64,000 nt of DNA from Sequoia sempervirens. Taxonomy: Eukaryota; Streptophyta; Pinopsida; Cupressales; Cupressaceae. Below the pieces are notes generated by a model. It was not told where the DNA came from and did not search any database. It saw nothing but the letters and a program-made list of their open reading frames with translations. Position numbers and translations under genes: made by a program. The DNA lies in the NCBI GenBank assembly GCA_007258455.2, contig VDFB02000001.1:18613001-18677000 (forward strand). Reading direction: 5' to 3'. Below are positions 37,818-49,920 of this stretch, piece by piece; within the stretch, counting starts at the first letter, position 1, and each line of letters starts with the position of its first letter.

Positions 37818-39109
37818 TTATAGCCACATTTAGGAAACGCTCATGTTTGAGTTTTTGTCAACCATTAATCATCTTTGCTGACTACGATTGTGCATTGTAC
37901 TATAGTTGTGCATTCTATACACATATTTTTAATTGTTTTTCACGAAGCTTCATTTTTGTTGAGTTATAGCTACATTTAGGAAAACGCTCATGTTTTAGTT
38001 TTCTTGGGCCATCAATCAACTTTGGTGACTATGATTGTGGATTATATTATAGTTCTGTATTCTATACACGTACTTTTTATCGCCTTTCACAAATCTTCAT
38101 TTTTCATTGAGTTATGGCCACACTTAGGAAACCGCTTGTGTTTGAGTTTGCATGTGCCATCGATCAACTTTGGTGACTACGATTGTGGATTACAATGTAG
38201 TTGTGCATTTTATACATGTATTTTCTATCGCCTTTCACAAACCTTCATTTTTCGTTGAGTTATAGCTGCACTGAGGAAACCGCTTGTGTTTGAGTTTTTG
38301 TGGGCCATTGATCAGCTTTGGTGACTATGCTTGTGCATTACACTATAGTTGTGCATTCTAACGTGTATCTTCTATCACCTTTCACGAACCTTCATTTTTT
38401 GTTGAGTTATAGCCGTATTTAGGAAATCGCTAATGTCTGAGTTTTATTATGTATGTATATTTTTAATTACCTTTGACGAACAATAAATTTTTTTTGAGTT
38501 AGAGCCGTATTTAGGAAAATGCTTGTGTTTCATTTTTCATGGGCCATCGATGAACTTTGCTAACTACGCTTGTGAATTACACTGTAGTTGTGCATATTAT
38601 ACGCGTATTATCTATCCCCTATCGTGAACCTTAATTTTTTATTGATTTATAACCGCATTTAGGAAACCGCTTGTATTTGAGTTTTCGTGGGCGATTGATC
38701 AACTTTGTTGTCTATGATTGTGGATTGCATTGTAGTTGTCCATTATGTAAGCATATTTTCTATCGCCTTTTGTGAACGTTCATTTTCTGTTGAGTTATAG
38801 CGGCATTTAGGAAACTGCTCATGTTTGAGTCTTCATGGGCCATCGATCATCTTTGGTGACTACGATTGTGGATTACATTGTAGTTGTTCATTCTATACAC
38901 TTACTTTCTATCACCTTTCGTCAACCTTCATTATTCGTTGAATTATAGCAACACTTAAGAAACCGCTCGTGTTTGAATTTTTATGGGCCATTGATTAACT
39001 TTGGTGACTACGATTGTGGTTTACCCTATAGTTGTCCATTCTGTTCAAGTATTTTCTATAACCTTTTGTGAACCTTCATTTGTTGAGTTATAGCCGCATT
39101 TAGGAAACT

Positions 39110-40262
39110 GCTCATGTTTGAGGTTTTATGGGCCATCGATCAACTTTGGTGACTATGATTATAGATTACATTGTAGGTGTGCATTCTATACATGTATTTT
39201 CTGTCGCCTTACGCAAACATTCATTTTTTGCTAAGTTATAGCCACTTTTAGGAAACTCATGTTTGAGTTTTGGTGGGCCATCAATCAACTTTGGCTACTA
39301 CGATTATGGATTGTACTGTAGTTGTGCATTTTGTACACATATTTTTAATCACCTTTGAGGAACCTTCATTTTTTGTTGAGTTATAGCTGCATTTAGGAAA
39401 ACGGTAATTTTCGTGGGCCATCAATCAACTTTTGTGACTAAGATTGTGGACTGCACTGTAGTAGTCCATTATGTACGCGTATTTTCTATTGCCTTGCATG
39501 AACCTTCATTTTTTGTTCAGTTATAGCTGCATTAGGAAAACCGCTCAAGTTTGAGTTTTTATGGGCCATTGATCAACTTTGTGACTACGATTGTGGATTA
39601 CACTATAGTTGTGCATTATAATGTGTATTTTTCATCACCTTTCATGAACCTTCATTCTTTCTTGAGTTATAGCCGCATTTAGGAAACCACTCATGTTTGA
39701 GTTTTTGTGGGCCATCAATCAACTTTGGTGACTACGATTATGGATTGTACTGTAGTTGTGCATTCTGTATGCATATTTTTATTCACCTTTCACGAACCTT
39801 CCTTTTTTGTTGAGTTATAGCCGCATTTAAGAAAAGGCTTGTGTTTGAGTTTTTGTTGGCCGTCGAACTTTGGTGGCTAGGAAATTGCATTACACTACAG
39901 TTGTGCAGTCTATACACATATTTTCTATCACCTTTGACAAACCTTCATTTTTCATTGAGTTATAGCCACACTTAGGAAACCACTCGTGTTTGAGTTTTCA
40001 TGGCCCATCAATCAACTTTGGTGACTATGATTGTGGATTACACTATAGTTGTACATTCTATACGTGTATTTTTTATCGCATTTAGCGAACCTCACTTTTT
40101 TGTTGAGTTATATTTGCATTTAGGAAACCACTCATGTTTGAGTTTTTGTGGGACATCAATCAACTTTAGTGACGACAATTGTGGATTTTACTGTAGTTTT
40201 GCATTCAATACTAGTATTTCCTATCACCTTTCGTGAACCATCATTTTTTGTTTAGTTATAGC
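39110..40262 (+). repeat. Higher-order unit, copy 1 (about ten A monomers)
   Basis: This stretch and the following 40575-41582 share private variants in order. They are ATTATAGATTACATTGTAGG (39160 and 40621 region), a shortened box ACGGTAATTTTCGTGG or ACGATAATTTTCGTGG (39401 and 40863), and GGTGGCTAGGAAA (39872 and 41339). Offsets are 1463, 1462 and 1467 bp, close to ten monomers minus small deletions. Confidence 0.85.
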
Positions 40263-40574
40263 CAGAATCAGGAAACCGCTCATGTTTGAGGTTTTGTGAG
40301 CCATTCATCAACTTTAGTGACTACAATTGTGGATTACAATGTAGTTGTGCACTCTATACGCGTATTTTGTATCGCCTTTCACGAACCTTCATTTTTCATT
40401 GAGTTATAGGTGCATTTAGGAAATCGATTGTGTTTTAGTTTTCATGGGCCGTCGATCGACTTTGGTGACTATGATTGTGGATTGCATTGTAGTTGTCCAT
40501 TCTGTACATGTATTTCTATCACCTTTCGTGAACCTTCATTTTTTATTGAGTTATAGCTGCATTTAGGTAACCGC

Positions 40575-41582
40575 TCGTGTTTGAGGTTTTGTGGGCCATC
40601 GATCAACTTTGGTGACTATGATTATAGATTACATTGTAGGTGTGCATTGTATACATGTATTTTTTGTTGCCTTATGCGAACATTCATTTTCTGTTGAGTT
40701 ATAGCCACATTTAGGAAACTCATGTTTGAGTTTTTGTGGGCCATCAATCAACTTTGGCTACTATGATTGTGGACTGTACTGTAGTTGTGCATTTTAGACG
40801 CATATTTTTAATCACCTTTGAGGAACCTTCATTTTTTATTGAGTTATAGCTGCATTTAGGAAAACGATAATTTTCGTGGGCCATCGATCAACTTTTGTGA
40901 CTACGATTGTGGACTGCACTGCAGTTGTCCATTATGTACGCGCATTTTCTATTGCCTTGCGTGAACCTTCATTTTTTGTTTAGTTATACCTGCATTTTGA
41001 AAACCGCTCAAGTTTGAGTTTTCATGGGTCATTGATTAACTTTGTGACTATGATTGTGGATTACACTGTAGTTGTGCATTATATATGCATATTTTTCATC
41101 GCCTTTCGTGAACCTTCATTCTTTTTTGAGTTATAGCCGCATTTAGGAAACCACTCATGGTTGAGTTTTTGTGGGCCATCAATCAACTTTGGTGACTATG
41201 ATTATGGATTGTACTATAGTTGTGCATTATGTATGCATATTTTTAATCACCTCTTACCAACCTTCATTTTTTGTTGAGTTATAGCCGCATTTAAGAAAAG
41301 TCTCGTGTTTGAGTTTTCGTTGGCCGTCGATCAACTTTGGTGGCTAGGAAAATGCATTACACTATAGTTGTGCAGTCTATACACATATTTTCTATCACCT
41401 CTGACAAACCTTCATTTTTCATTGAGTTATAGCCACACTTAGGAAACCGCTCGTGTTTGAGTTTTCATGGCCCATCAATCAACTTTAGTGACTATGATTG
41501 TGGATTTTACTGTAGTTTTGCATTCTATACTTGTATTTCCTATCACCTTTCGCGAACCATCATTTTTTGTTTAGTTATAGCC
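40575..41582 (+). repeat. Higher-order unit, copy 2, one monomer shorter at its end
   Basis: Co-linear with 39110-40262 at about 1.46 kb offset. After the GGTGGCTAGGAAA marker, the next shared marker (AGAATCAGG or GGAATCAGA) is offset by only 1319 bp (40264 and 41583). Copy 2 has therefore lost one 148-bp monomer there. In copy 1 the TTTTACTGTAGTTTTGCATT monomer is preceded by an extra one; in copy 2 the two are fused. This is the signature expected of unequal exchange. Confidence 0.8.
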
Positions 41583-42059
41583 GGAATCAGAAAGCCGCTC
41601 ATGTTTGAGGTTTTGTGGGCCATTCATAACCTTTGGTGACTACGATTGTGGATTACAAGGTAGTTGTGCACTCTATATGCGTATTTTCTATTGCCTTTCA
41701 CGAACCTTCATTTTTTGTTGAGTTATAGGTGCACTTAGGAAATCGATTGTGTTTTAGTTTTCATGGGCCATCGATCAACTTTGGTGACTACGATTGTGGA
41801 TTGCATTGTAGTTGTCCTTTATGTATGTGTATTTCTATCACCTTTCGTGAACCTTCATTTTTTATTGAGTTATAGCCGCATTTAGGAAACCGGTAAACTT
41901 TGAGTTTTCGTGGGCCATCGATCAACTTTGGTGACTACGCTTGGTAATTACACTGTAGTTGTGCATTCTATACGCACATTTTCTATCGCCTTTTGTGAAC
42001 CTTCAGTTTTTTGTTGAGTTATCGCCGCATTTAGGAAACCGCTATAGTATGAATTTTTC

Positions 42060-43460
42060 TGGGCCATCAATCAACTTTGGTGACTACGATTGTGAACCTT
42101 CCTTTTTTGTTGAGTTATAACTACATTTAGGAAACCGCTCATGATTGAGTTTTTTTGGGCCATCAATCAACTTTGGTGACTACGAGATTGGATTGTACTG
42201 TAGTTGTGTATTCTATACACATATTTTTAATTGCCTTTCATGAAACTTTTTTCTTTTGTTGATTTATAGCCACATTTAGGAAAACTCTAGTATTTGAGTT
42301 TTTCATGGGCCATCGATCAACTTTGGTGACTACACTTATGGATTATGTTGTACTTGTGAATTTTAGACTCTTATTTTCTAACGCCTTTTGTGAACCTTCA
42401 TTTTTCGTTGAGTTATAGCCGCACTTACGAAACTGCTCATTTTTTAGTGATTTTGGGCTATCGATTACCTTTGGTGGTTGCGATTGTGAATTGCATAGTA
42501 GTTGTGCATTATGAACACTAATTTTCTATCGCCTTTCATAAACCTTCATTTTTCCTTGAGTTATAGCCGCACTTAGGAAACCGCTCATGTTTGAGTTTTC
42601 TTTGGCCATCGATTACATTTGGTGATTGCGATTGTGAATTGCATAGCAGTTCTGCATTATGAACGCTAATTTTTTATCGCCTTTTGCGAAGATTCATTTT
42701 TTGTTGAGTTATAGCCACATTTAGGAAACCCTTTTTGTTTGAGTTTTTGTGGGCCATTGATAAACTTTGGTGACTACGATTGTGGATTGCACTGTAGTTG
42801 TCTATTTTGTGTGCATATTTTCTATCTCCTTTCATGAACATTAATTTTTATTTGAGTTATAGCCACATTTAGGAAACTGCTCATGTTTGAGTTTTTCGTT
42901 GGCCATTAATAAACTTTGGTGACTAAGATTGTGGATTGCATTGTAGTTATGCATCTTGAATGCTTAGTTTCTGTCACCTTTTGCGAACCTTCATTTTTAT
43001 TTGAGTTATAGCCACATTTAGTAAACCGCTCGTGTTCGACGTTTTCTGTGCCATCGATCAACTTTGGTGACTATGGTTGTCAATTACACTGTTGTTATGC
43101 ATTCTATATGTGTATTTTCTATTGCTTTACTCACCCTTATTTTTTGTTGAGTTATAGCAACATTTAGGAAACTGTTCATGTTTGAGTTTTTGTGGGCCAT
43201 CGATCAACTTTAGTGAGTACGAGTGTGGATTGGATTGTAGTTGTGCATTTTGTACGCATATTTTACTTTCCTTTCATGAACCTTTATTCTTTTTTGAGTT
43301 ATAGCTGCATTTATGAAAATGCTCATGTTTGAGTTTTCGATCAACTTTGGTGACTACGATTTTGGATTACACTGTAGTTGTCCATTTTGTACACGGATTT
43401 TCTATCGCCTTTTGTGAGCCTTCACTTTTTGGTGAGTTATAGTTGCATTTAGGAAACTGC
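42060..43460 (+). repeat. Long-range duplication, left copy
   Basis: Matches 58715-60105 at a nearly constant offset. Shared rare markers are the truncated join GATTGTGAACCTTCC (42088 and 58743), GTACTTGTGAATTTTA, GAATTGCATAG (42488 and 59133), TGAATGCTTA (42958 and 59602), GTTATAGCAACATTTAGG (43151 and 59796) and GGTGAGTTATAG (43431 and 60075). From the second marker on, the offset is 16644-16645. The left copy has one extra GAATTGCATAG-type monomer around 42635, balanced by other indels. Confidence 0.82.
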
Positions 43461-44957
43461 TTGGGTTTGAGTTTTCATGGGGCATCGATCAACTTTGGTG
43501 ACTACGATTGTGGATTACACTGTAGTTGTGCATTCTATACACATTTTCATGATTTCCTTTCATGAACTTTCACTTTTCGTTGAGTTATAACCAGACATAG
43601 GAAACCGCTCGTGTTTGAGTTTTCATGGGCCATCAATCAACTTTGGTGGCTATGATTGTGGATTACACTATAGTTGTGTATTCTATACGCATATATTCTA
43701 TCACCTTTCGTGAACCTTCATTTTTCGTTTAGTTATAGCTACACTTGGGAAACCCTTGCGTTTGAGTTTTCATAGGCAATTGATCAACTTTGGTGACTAC
43801 AATTGTTGATTGCATTATAGTTGTCCAATATGTACACGTATTTTCCATTGCCTTTCGCAAAACTTCCTTTTTCATTGACTTATAACCGCATTTAGGAAAC
43901 TGCTTGTGTTTGAGTTTTCCTGGTCCATCGATGAACTTTGGTGACTACGATTGTCGATTGCATTGTAGTATTCCATTTTGTATGCGTATTTTCTATCAGT
44001 TTTTGCAAACCTTCATTTTTTGTTGATTTATAGCCGCATTTAGGAAACTGCTTGTGTTTGAGTTTTTGTGGGCCATTGATCAACTTTGGTGGGTTACACT
44101 ATAATTGTGCATTCTATATGCGTATTTTCTATTGCCTTTCACGAACCTTCATTATTAGTTGAGTTATAGCCGCATTTAGGAAACCACTCATGTTTGAGTT
44201 TTTATGGGCATCAATCAGCTTTGGTGACTAGGATTGTGGATAGTACTGTTACACTGTAGTTGTGCATTCTCTATGCGTATTTTCTATTGCCTTTCACGAA
44301 CCTTCATATTTTCTTGAGTTATAGCTGCATTTAGAAAACTGCCCGTGTTTGAGTTTTTCGTGGGCCATCATTTAACTTTGGTGACTACGATTGTGGATTT
44401 TACTGTAGTTTTCCATTCTATACGCTTATTTTTGGTTGCCTTTCATGAACCTTCACTTTTTGTTGAGTTATAGCCGCATTTAGGAAACCGCTCATATGTG
44501 AGTTTTCATGGGCCATTGAAAAACTTTGGTTACGACGATTGTGCATGACACTGTAGTTATTTATTCTATACACATATTTTCTATCGCCTTTCGCAGACCT
44601 TCTTTCTTTGTTGAGTTATAGCCGCATTTAAGAAACTGCTCATGTTTGAGTTTTTTTGGGCCATCAATCAACTTTGGTGACTACGATTGTGGATTGTAGT
44701 ATAGTTGTTCATTCTCTATGCATTTTTTAAATCGCCTTTCACGAACCTTCATTTTTTGTCTAGTTATAGCTGCATTTAGGAAAACGCTCATGTTTGAGTT
44801 TTTATAGGTCATCATCAACTTTGGTGACTACGATTGTGGATTGTACTGTACTTGTGCATTCTGTATGCATATTTTGAATCGCCTTTCATGAACCTTCATT
44901 TTTTATTGAGTTATAGCCACATTGATGAAAATGCTCGTGGTTGAGTTTTCCTAGGCC

Positions 44958-45843
44958 TTGTGTGCTAAAGAGAACTAGATCGTCCAGTGTTTTGAAAAAT
45001 AAGTTGCTCTTAAAAAAGGGATTTTTTTGAAATGTAGAAGCAGTAGAGGCAATAGAGGAATTTTTTTTTAATCCTTTTATGAAAAAGATGATAAATGAGT
45101 TTTGTAGAGTTGTTCTGAGTAGACCCAGATCGTCCATTTTTTGAAATACTCAATTTTCACCAACATGCAAGAACCCCTCAAAAATAGAATCTACGAAATT
45201 TTTTTTTTTTAGGAAAATCGAAATACGGGTTTTATAGTTGCTCATGTGCTCAAGAGACCTTGATCTTTCGTTACTTTAAAAAAATAGTTATTCTTGAAAA
45301 ATATAATTTTTTTTCAAAAGTAGTAGTAGAGGTAATAGAGGCAATTTTTTTGAATCCTTTTATGAAAATTTTGAGAAATGGATTGTGTAGAGATTGTCGT
45401 TCTGAGAACACCCAAATCGTCCTTTTTTCGAAAAACTAATTTTTCACCAACATGCAAAAACCCCTCAAAAAGAGAATCTAGGAAATATTTTTTTTTTGGA
45501 AAATCGAAAATATGGGTTTTATAGGAGCCCTTGTGCTAAAAAGACTTAGATCGTTTGTTTTTTGAAAAAAATATTTGTTCTTTAAAAAGATAGTTTTTTT
45601 TAAAAGTAGACGTAGTAGAGATAACAAAGACAAATTTTTTGAATCTTTTTATGAAAAATCTGACAAATGGGAGTTATAGAGAATGTCGTTTTGAGTAGAC
45701 CCAGATTGTCCTTTTTGCGAAAATCTAATTTTTCACCAACATCCAAGAACCCCTCAAAAATATAATCTACAAAATAATAACTTTTGGAAAATTGAAAATA
45801 TCAGCTCGTCTGTTTTTTGAAAAAATAATTTTTCACCAACATG
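44958..45843 (-). repeat. Satellite B block 5, minus orientation
   Basis: About three B units, somewhat more degraded, with a unit near 45780-45830 lacking much of its length. A monomer at about 45530-45600 has the same unusual set (CTTTTTAGCAC, a G-rich hexad before the CACC, and GAACAAATATTTTTT on the other strand) seen at about 26815-26880 and 37730-37790. The right edge joins CACCAACATG to A-plus CTTGTGGATTACAC. Confidence 0.92.
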
Positions 45844-47699
45844 CTTGTGGATTACACTGTAATTGTGCATTCTATATGCGTATTTTCTATCGTCTTTCGC
45901 GAAACTTCACTTTTTGTTGAGTTATAGCCGCATTTCAGAAACAACTCAAGTTTGAGTTTTTGTGAGCCATTGATGAACTTTGGTGACTACGATTGTGGAT
46001 TGTACTCTAGTTGTGCATATTTTTAATCTCCTTTTATGAACCTTCTTTTTTTGTTGAGTTAATTTAGGAAATCGCTCGTATTTGAGTTTTTGTCGGCCAT
46101 TGATCAACTTTGGTGACTATGATTGTGGATTACACTGTAATTGTGCATTCTATATGTGTATTTTCTACTGCCTTTCACAAAGCTTCATTTTTCTTTCAGT
46201 TATAGGTGCACTTAGGAAACTGCCTATGTGTGAGTTTTTGTGGGCCATCAATCAACTTTTGTGACTACGATTTTGGATTACACTATAGTTGTCCATTTTG
46301 TACATGCATTTTCTATGGTCATTTCCCAACCTTCTTTTTTTGTTGAGTTATACCCGTATTTAAAAAACCGCTCGAGTTTGAGTTTTCGTGGGCCATCGAT
46401 CAACTTTCGTGACTAAGATTTTGGATTGCACTATAGTTGTGCATTTTGTACACATATTTTTAATCACATTGAACCTTTATTTTTTGTTGAGTTATAGCCG
46501 CATTTAAAAAAATGCTCATGTTTGAGTTTTTTTGGGCCATCAATCAACTTTGGTGACTACGATTGTGGATTGTACTGTATTTGTGCATTTTGTACGTACA
46601 TTTTTAATCGTCTTTCACGAACCGTCATTTTTTGATGAGTTATAGCCGCATTTAGGAAAACATACGAGTTTGAGTTTTCTTGGGCCATCTATCAACTTTG
46701 GTGACTACAATTGTTTATTGCATTGTAGTTGTCCATTTTGTACGCGTATTTTTTTATCAAATTTTGTCAACCATCATCTTTCATGAGTTATAGCCGCATT
46801 TACGAAACCGCTCGTGTTTGTGTTTTCGTGGGCCTTCAATCAGGCTTGGCAACTATGATAGTGGATTGCACTATAGTGGTGCATTATGAATGCCAATTTT
46901 CTATCTCCTTTCGCGAAGCTTTATTTTTTTTGAGTTATAGCCGCATTTAGGAAACCCCCCGTGTTTTAGTTTTTGTGGTGTATCAATCAACTTTGGTCAC
47001 TACGATTGTGGATTACAATGTAATTGTGCATTCAACATGCGTACTTTCTATCACCTTTCGTGAACCTTCATTTTTTTGTTGAGTTATTAGCTACACTTAG
47101 GAAAAAGCTCACGTTTGTGTTTTCATGAGCCATTGATCAACTTTGGTGACTACAATTGTGGATTACAAGTAGTTGTCCATTCTGTACGTGTATTTTCTAT
47201 CAGCTTTCAGACAATTCATTTTTTATTGAGTTATAGCCACATTTTGGAAACCACTCATGTTTGAGTTTTTCGTGGGCCATCGATCAACTTTGGTGACTAT
47301 GATCATTGATTTCACTATAGTTGTCCATTCTTTACGTGTATTTTCTATCGCCTTTCGTGAACTTTCATTTTTTATTGAGTTATAGCCACATTAAGGAAAC
47401 CGCTGTTGTTTGAGTTTTTCGTGGGCCATCGATCAACTTTGGTGAGTACGCTTGTCGAATATACTGTAGTTGTTCATTCTATACACTTCTTTTCTATTGT
47501 ATTTCATGAACCTTCATTCTTTGTTTAATTATAGCCGCATTTAGGAAACAGCTCGATTTTGAGTTTTCGTGGGCCATCGATCAACATTGGTTACTATGAT
47601 TATGGATTACACTATAGTTGTCCATTCTATACGTGTATTTTCTATCACATTTCGTGAACCTTCATTTTTTGTTGAGCTACAACCGCACTTAGAAAACTA

Positions 47700-48290
47700 C
47701 TCGTGTTTGAGTTTTTTTGGGCCGTCGATCAACTTTGGTGACTACAATTGTGGATTGCACTGTCCTTGTCCATTTTGTACGCGTATTTTCTATCGCCTTT
47801 CGCGAACCTTCATTTTTTGTTGAGTTATAGCCGTATTTAAGAAAATTCTTGTGTTTGAGTTTTTGTGGGCCATCTATCAGCTTTGGTGACTACGATTGTG
47901 GATTAGATAGTAGATGCACATTCTATACATATATTTACTATCACCTTTTGTGAACCTTAAATTTTAGTTGAGTTATAGCCGCACTTAGGAAACTACTCAT
48001 GTTTGACTTTTTTTGGGCCATCGATCAACTTTGGTGACTACAATTGTGGATTGCACTGTCCTTGTCCATTTTGTACACGTATTTTCTATCGCCTTTCACA
48101 AACCTTCATTTTTTGTTGAGTTTTAGCCTCATTTAGGAAAATGCTCATGTTTGAGTATTTGTGGGCCATCTATCAGCTTTGGCAACTATGATTGTGGATT
48201 AGACAGTAGATGCGCATTCTATATGCATATTTTCTATCACCTTTTGCGAACCTTATATTTTTGTTGAGTTGTAGCTGCATTGAGGAAACT
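47700..48290 (+). repeat. Two copies of a 296-bp A dimer
   Basis: The rare box CACTGTCCTTGTCC occurs with its T at 47761 and again at 48057, exactly 296 bp or two monomers apart. Each is followed one monomer later by GGCCATCTATCAGCTTTGG and a monomer with GATTAGA(T/C)AGTAGATGC. This is a short, young dimeric higher-order repeat. Confidence 0.85.
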
Positions 48291-48599
48291 TTTCATGTTT
48301 GAATTTTTTTAGGCCATCAATCATTTTTGGTGACTACGATTGTGGATTACACTATAGTTGTACATTGTATATGTGTATTTTCTCTCGCCTTACTCGCGTC
48401 TTCATTTTTCATTGAGTTATCACCGCACTTAGGAAACCACTCGTGTTTGAGTTTTTCGTGGGCCATCGGTCAACTTTGGTGTCGGTGATTGTGGATTGCA
48501 TTGTAGTTATCCATTCCGTACACATATTTTCTATCACCTTCTGCAAACTTTCTTCTTTTGTTCAATTATAGCCACATTTAGGAAACCACTTGAGTTTGA

Positions 48600-49920
48600 G
48601 CTTTCGTAGGCCATCGATCAACTTTGGTGACTACACTTGTGGATTGCATTGTAGTTGTCCATTTTGTACATGTATTTTCTATCACGTTTCAAAAAACCTT
48701 CACTTTTTGTTGTGTTATAGCCGCAATTAGGAAACTGCTCGAGTTTGAGTTCTCGTGGGCAATCGATCAACTTTGGTGACTACGTTTGTGAAATACACTG
48801 TAGTTGTGTATTTTATATGTGTATTTTCTATCGCCTTTCACAAACCTTCATTTTTTGTTGAGTTATACTTAAGATTAGGAAACCGCTCGTATTTGGGTTT
48901 TCTTGGGCTATCGATCGACTTTGGTGGCTACAATTGTGGATTGCACCAAAATTGTCCATTCTCTAAATGTACTTTCTATCGCCTTTCGCAAACTTTCTAC
49001 CGCCTTTTGCAAACTTTCTTCTTTTGTTCAATTATTGCCGTATGTAGGAAACCGCTCGAGTTTGAGCTTTCGTAGGTCATCAATCAACTTGGTGACTACA
49101 CTTGTGGATTGCATTGTAGTTGTCCATTTTGTACGTGTATTTTCTATCACCTTTCAAAAAACCTTCACTTTTTGTTGTGTTATAGCCGAAATTAGGAAAT
49201 TGGTCGAGTTTGAGTTCTCGTGGGAAATCAATCAACTTTGGTGACTACGTTTGTGAAATACACTGTAGTTGTGTATTTTATACGCATATTTTCTATCGCC
49301 TTTCACAAACCTTCATTTTTTGTTGAGTTATACTTAAGATTAGGAAACTGCCCGTATTTGGGTTTTCTTGGGCTATCAATCGACTTTGGTGGCTACAATT
49401 GTGGATTACACCATAATTGTCCATTCTCTAAATGTACTTTCTATCGCCTTTTGTAAACTTTCTACCGCCTTTTGCAAACTTTCTTCTTTTGTTCAATTAT
49501 TGCTGCATTTAGGAAATCGCTGGAGTTTGAGCTTTTGTAGGCCATCGATCAACTTTGGTGACTACGCTTGTGGATTGCATTGTAGTTGTCCATTTTGTAC
49601 GTGTATTTTCTATCACCTTTCAAAAAACCTTCACTTTTTGTTGTGTTATAGCCGCAATTAGGAAACTGGTCGAGTTTGAGTTCTCGTGGGCAGGTCAACT
49701 TTGGTGACTACGTTTGTGAAATACATTGCAGTTGTGTATTTTATACGCGTATTTTCTATCGCCTTTCACGAACCTTCATTTTTTGTTGAGTTATACTTAA
49801 GATTAGGAAACTGCTCGTATTTGGGCTTTCTTGGGCTATCGATCGACTTTTGTGGCTATGATTGTGGATTGCACCATAATTGTCCATTCTCTAAATGTAC
49901 TTTCTATTGCCTTTCATGAA
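48600..49920 (+). repeat. Three copies of a trimeric higher-order repeat, about 465 bp
   Basis: The marker GTGACTACGTTTGTGAAATA lies at 48776, 49241 and 49703, giving 465 and 462 bp periods. Each copy is three A monomers plus about 21 extra bases in copies one and two, where a CGCCTTTTGCAAACTTTCT piece is doubled (near 48980-49020 and 49450-49490). Copy three lacks that doubling at its end. Other private markers are CAACCTTCACTTTTTGTTGT-type sequence, GTTATACTTAAGATTAGG and CACCATAATTGTCC. This is the most regular higher-order array in the window. Confidence 0.9.

Larger units (their letters stand above)
37818..44957 (+). repeat. Satellite A array, plus orientation
   Basis: About 48 plus-orientation monomers. 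It holds an internal repeat of period about 1.46 kb (39.1-41.6 kb) and the left copy of a long-range duplication (42.06-43.46 kb). Shortened monomers occur at about 38445, 42090, 43345 and 44085. A 13-base insertion near 44245 (TACTGTTACACTG) has a relative near 62922. The array runs into B at CTAGGCC followed by TTGTGTGCTAAAG. Confidence 0.95.
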
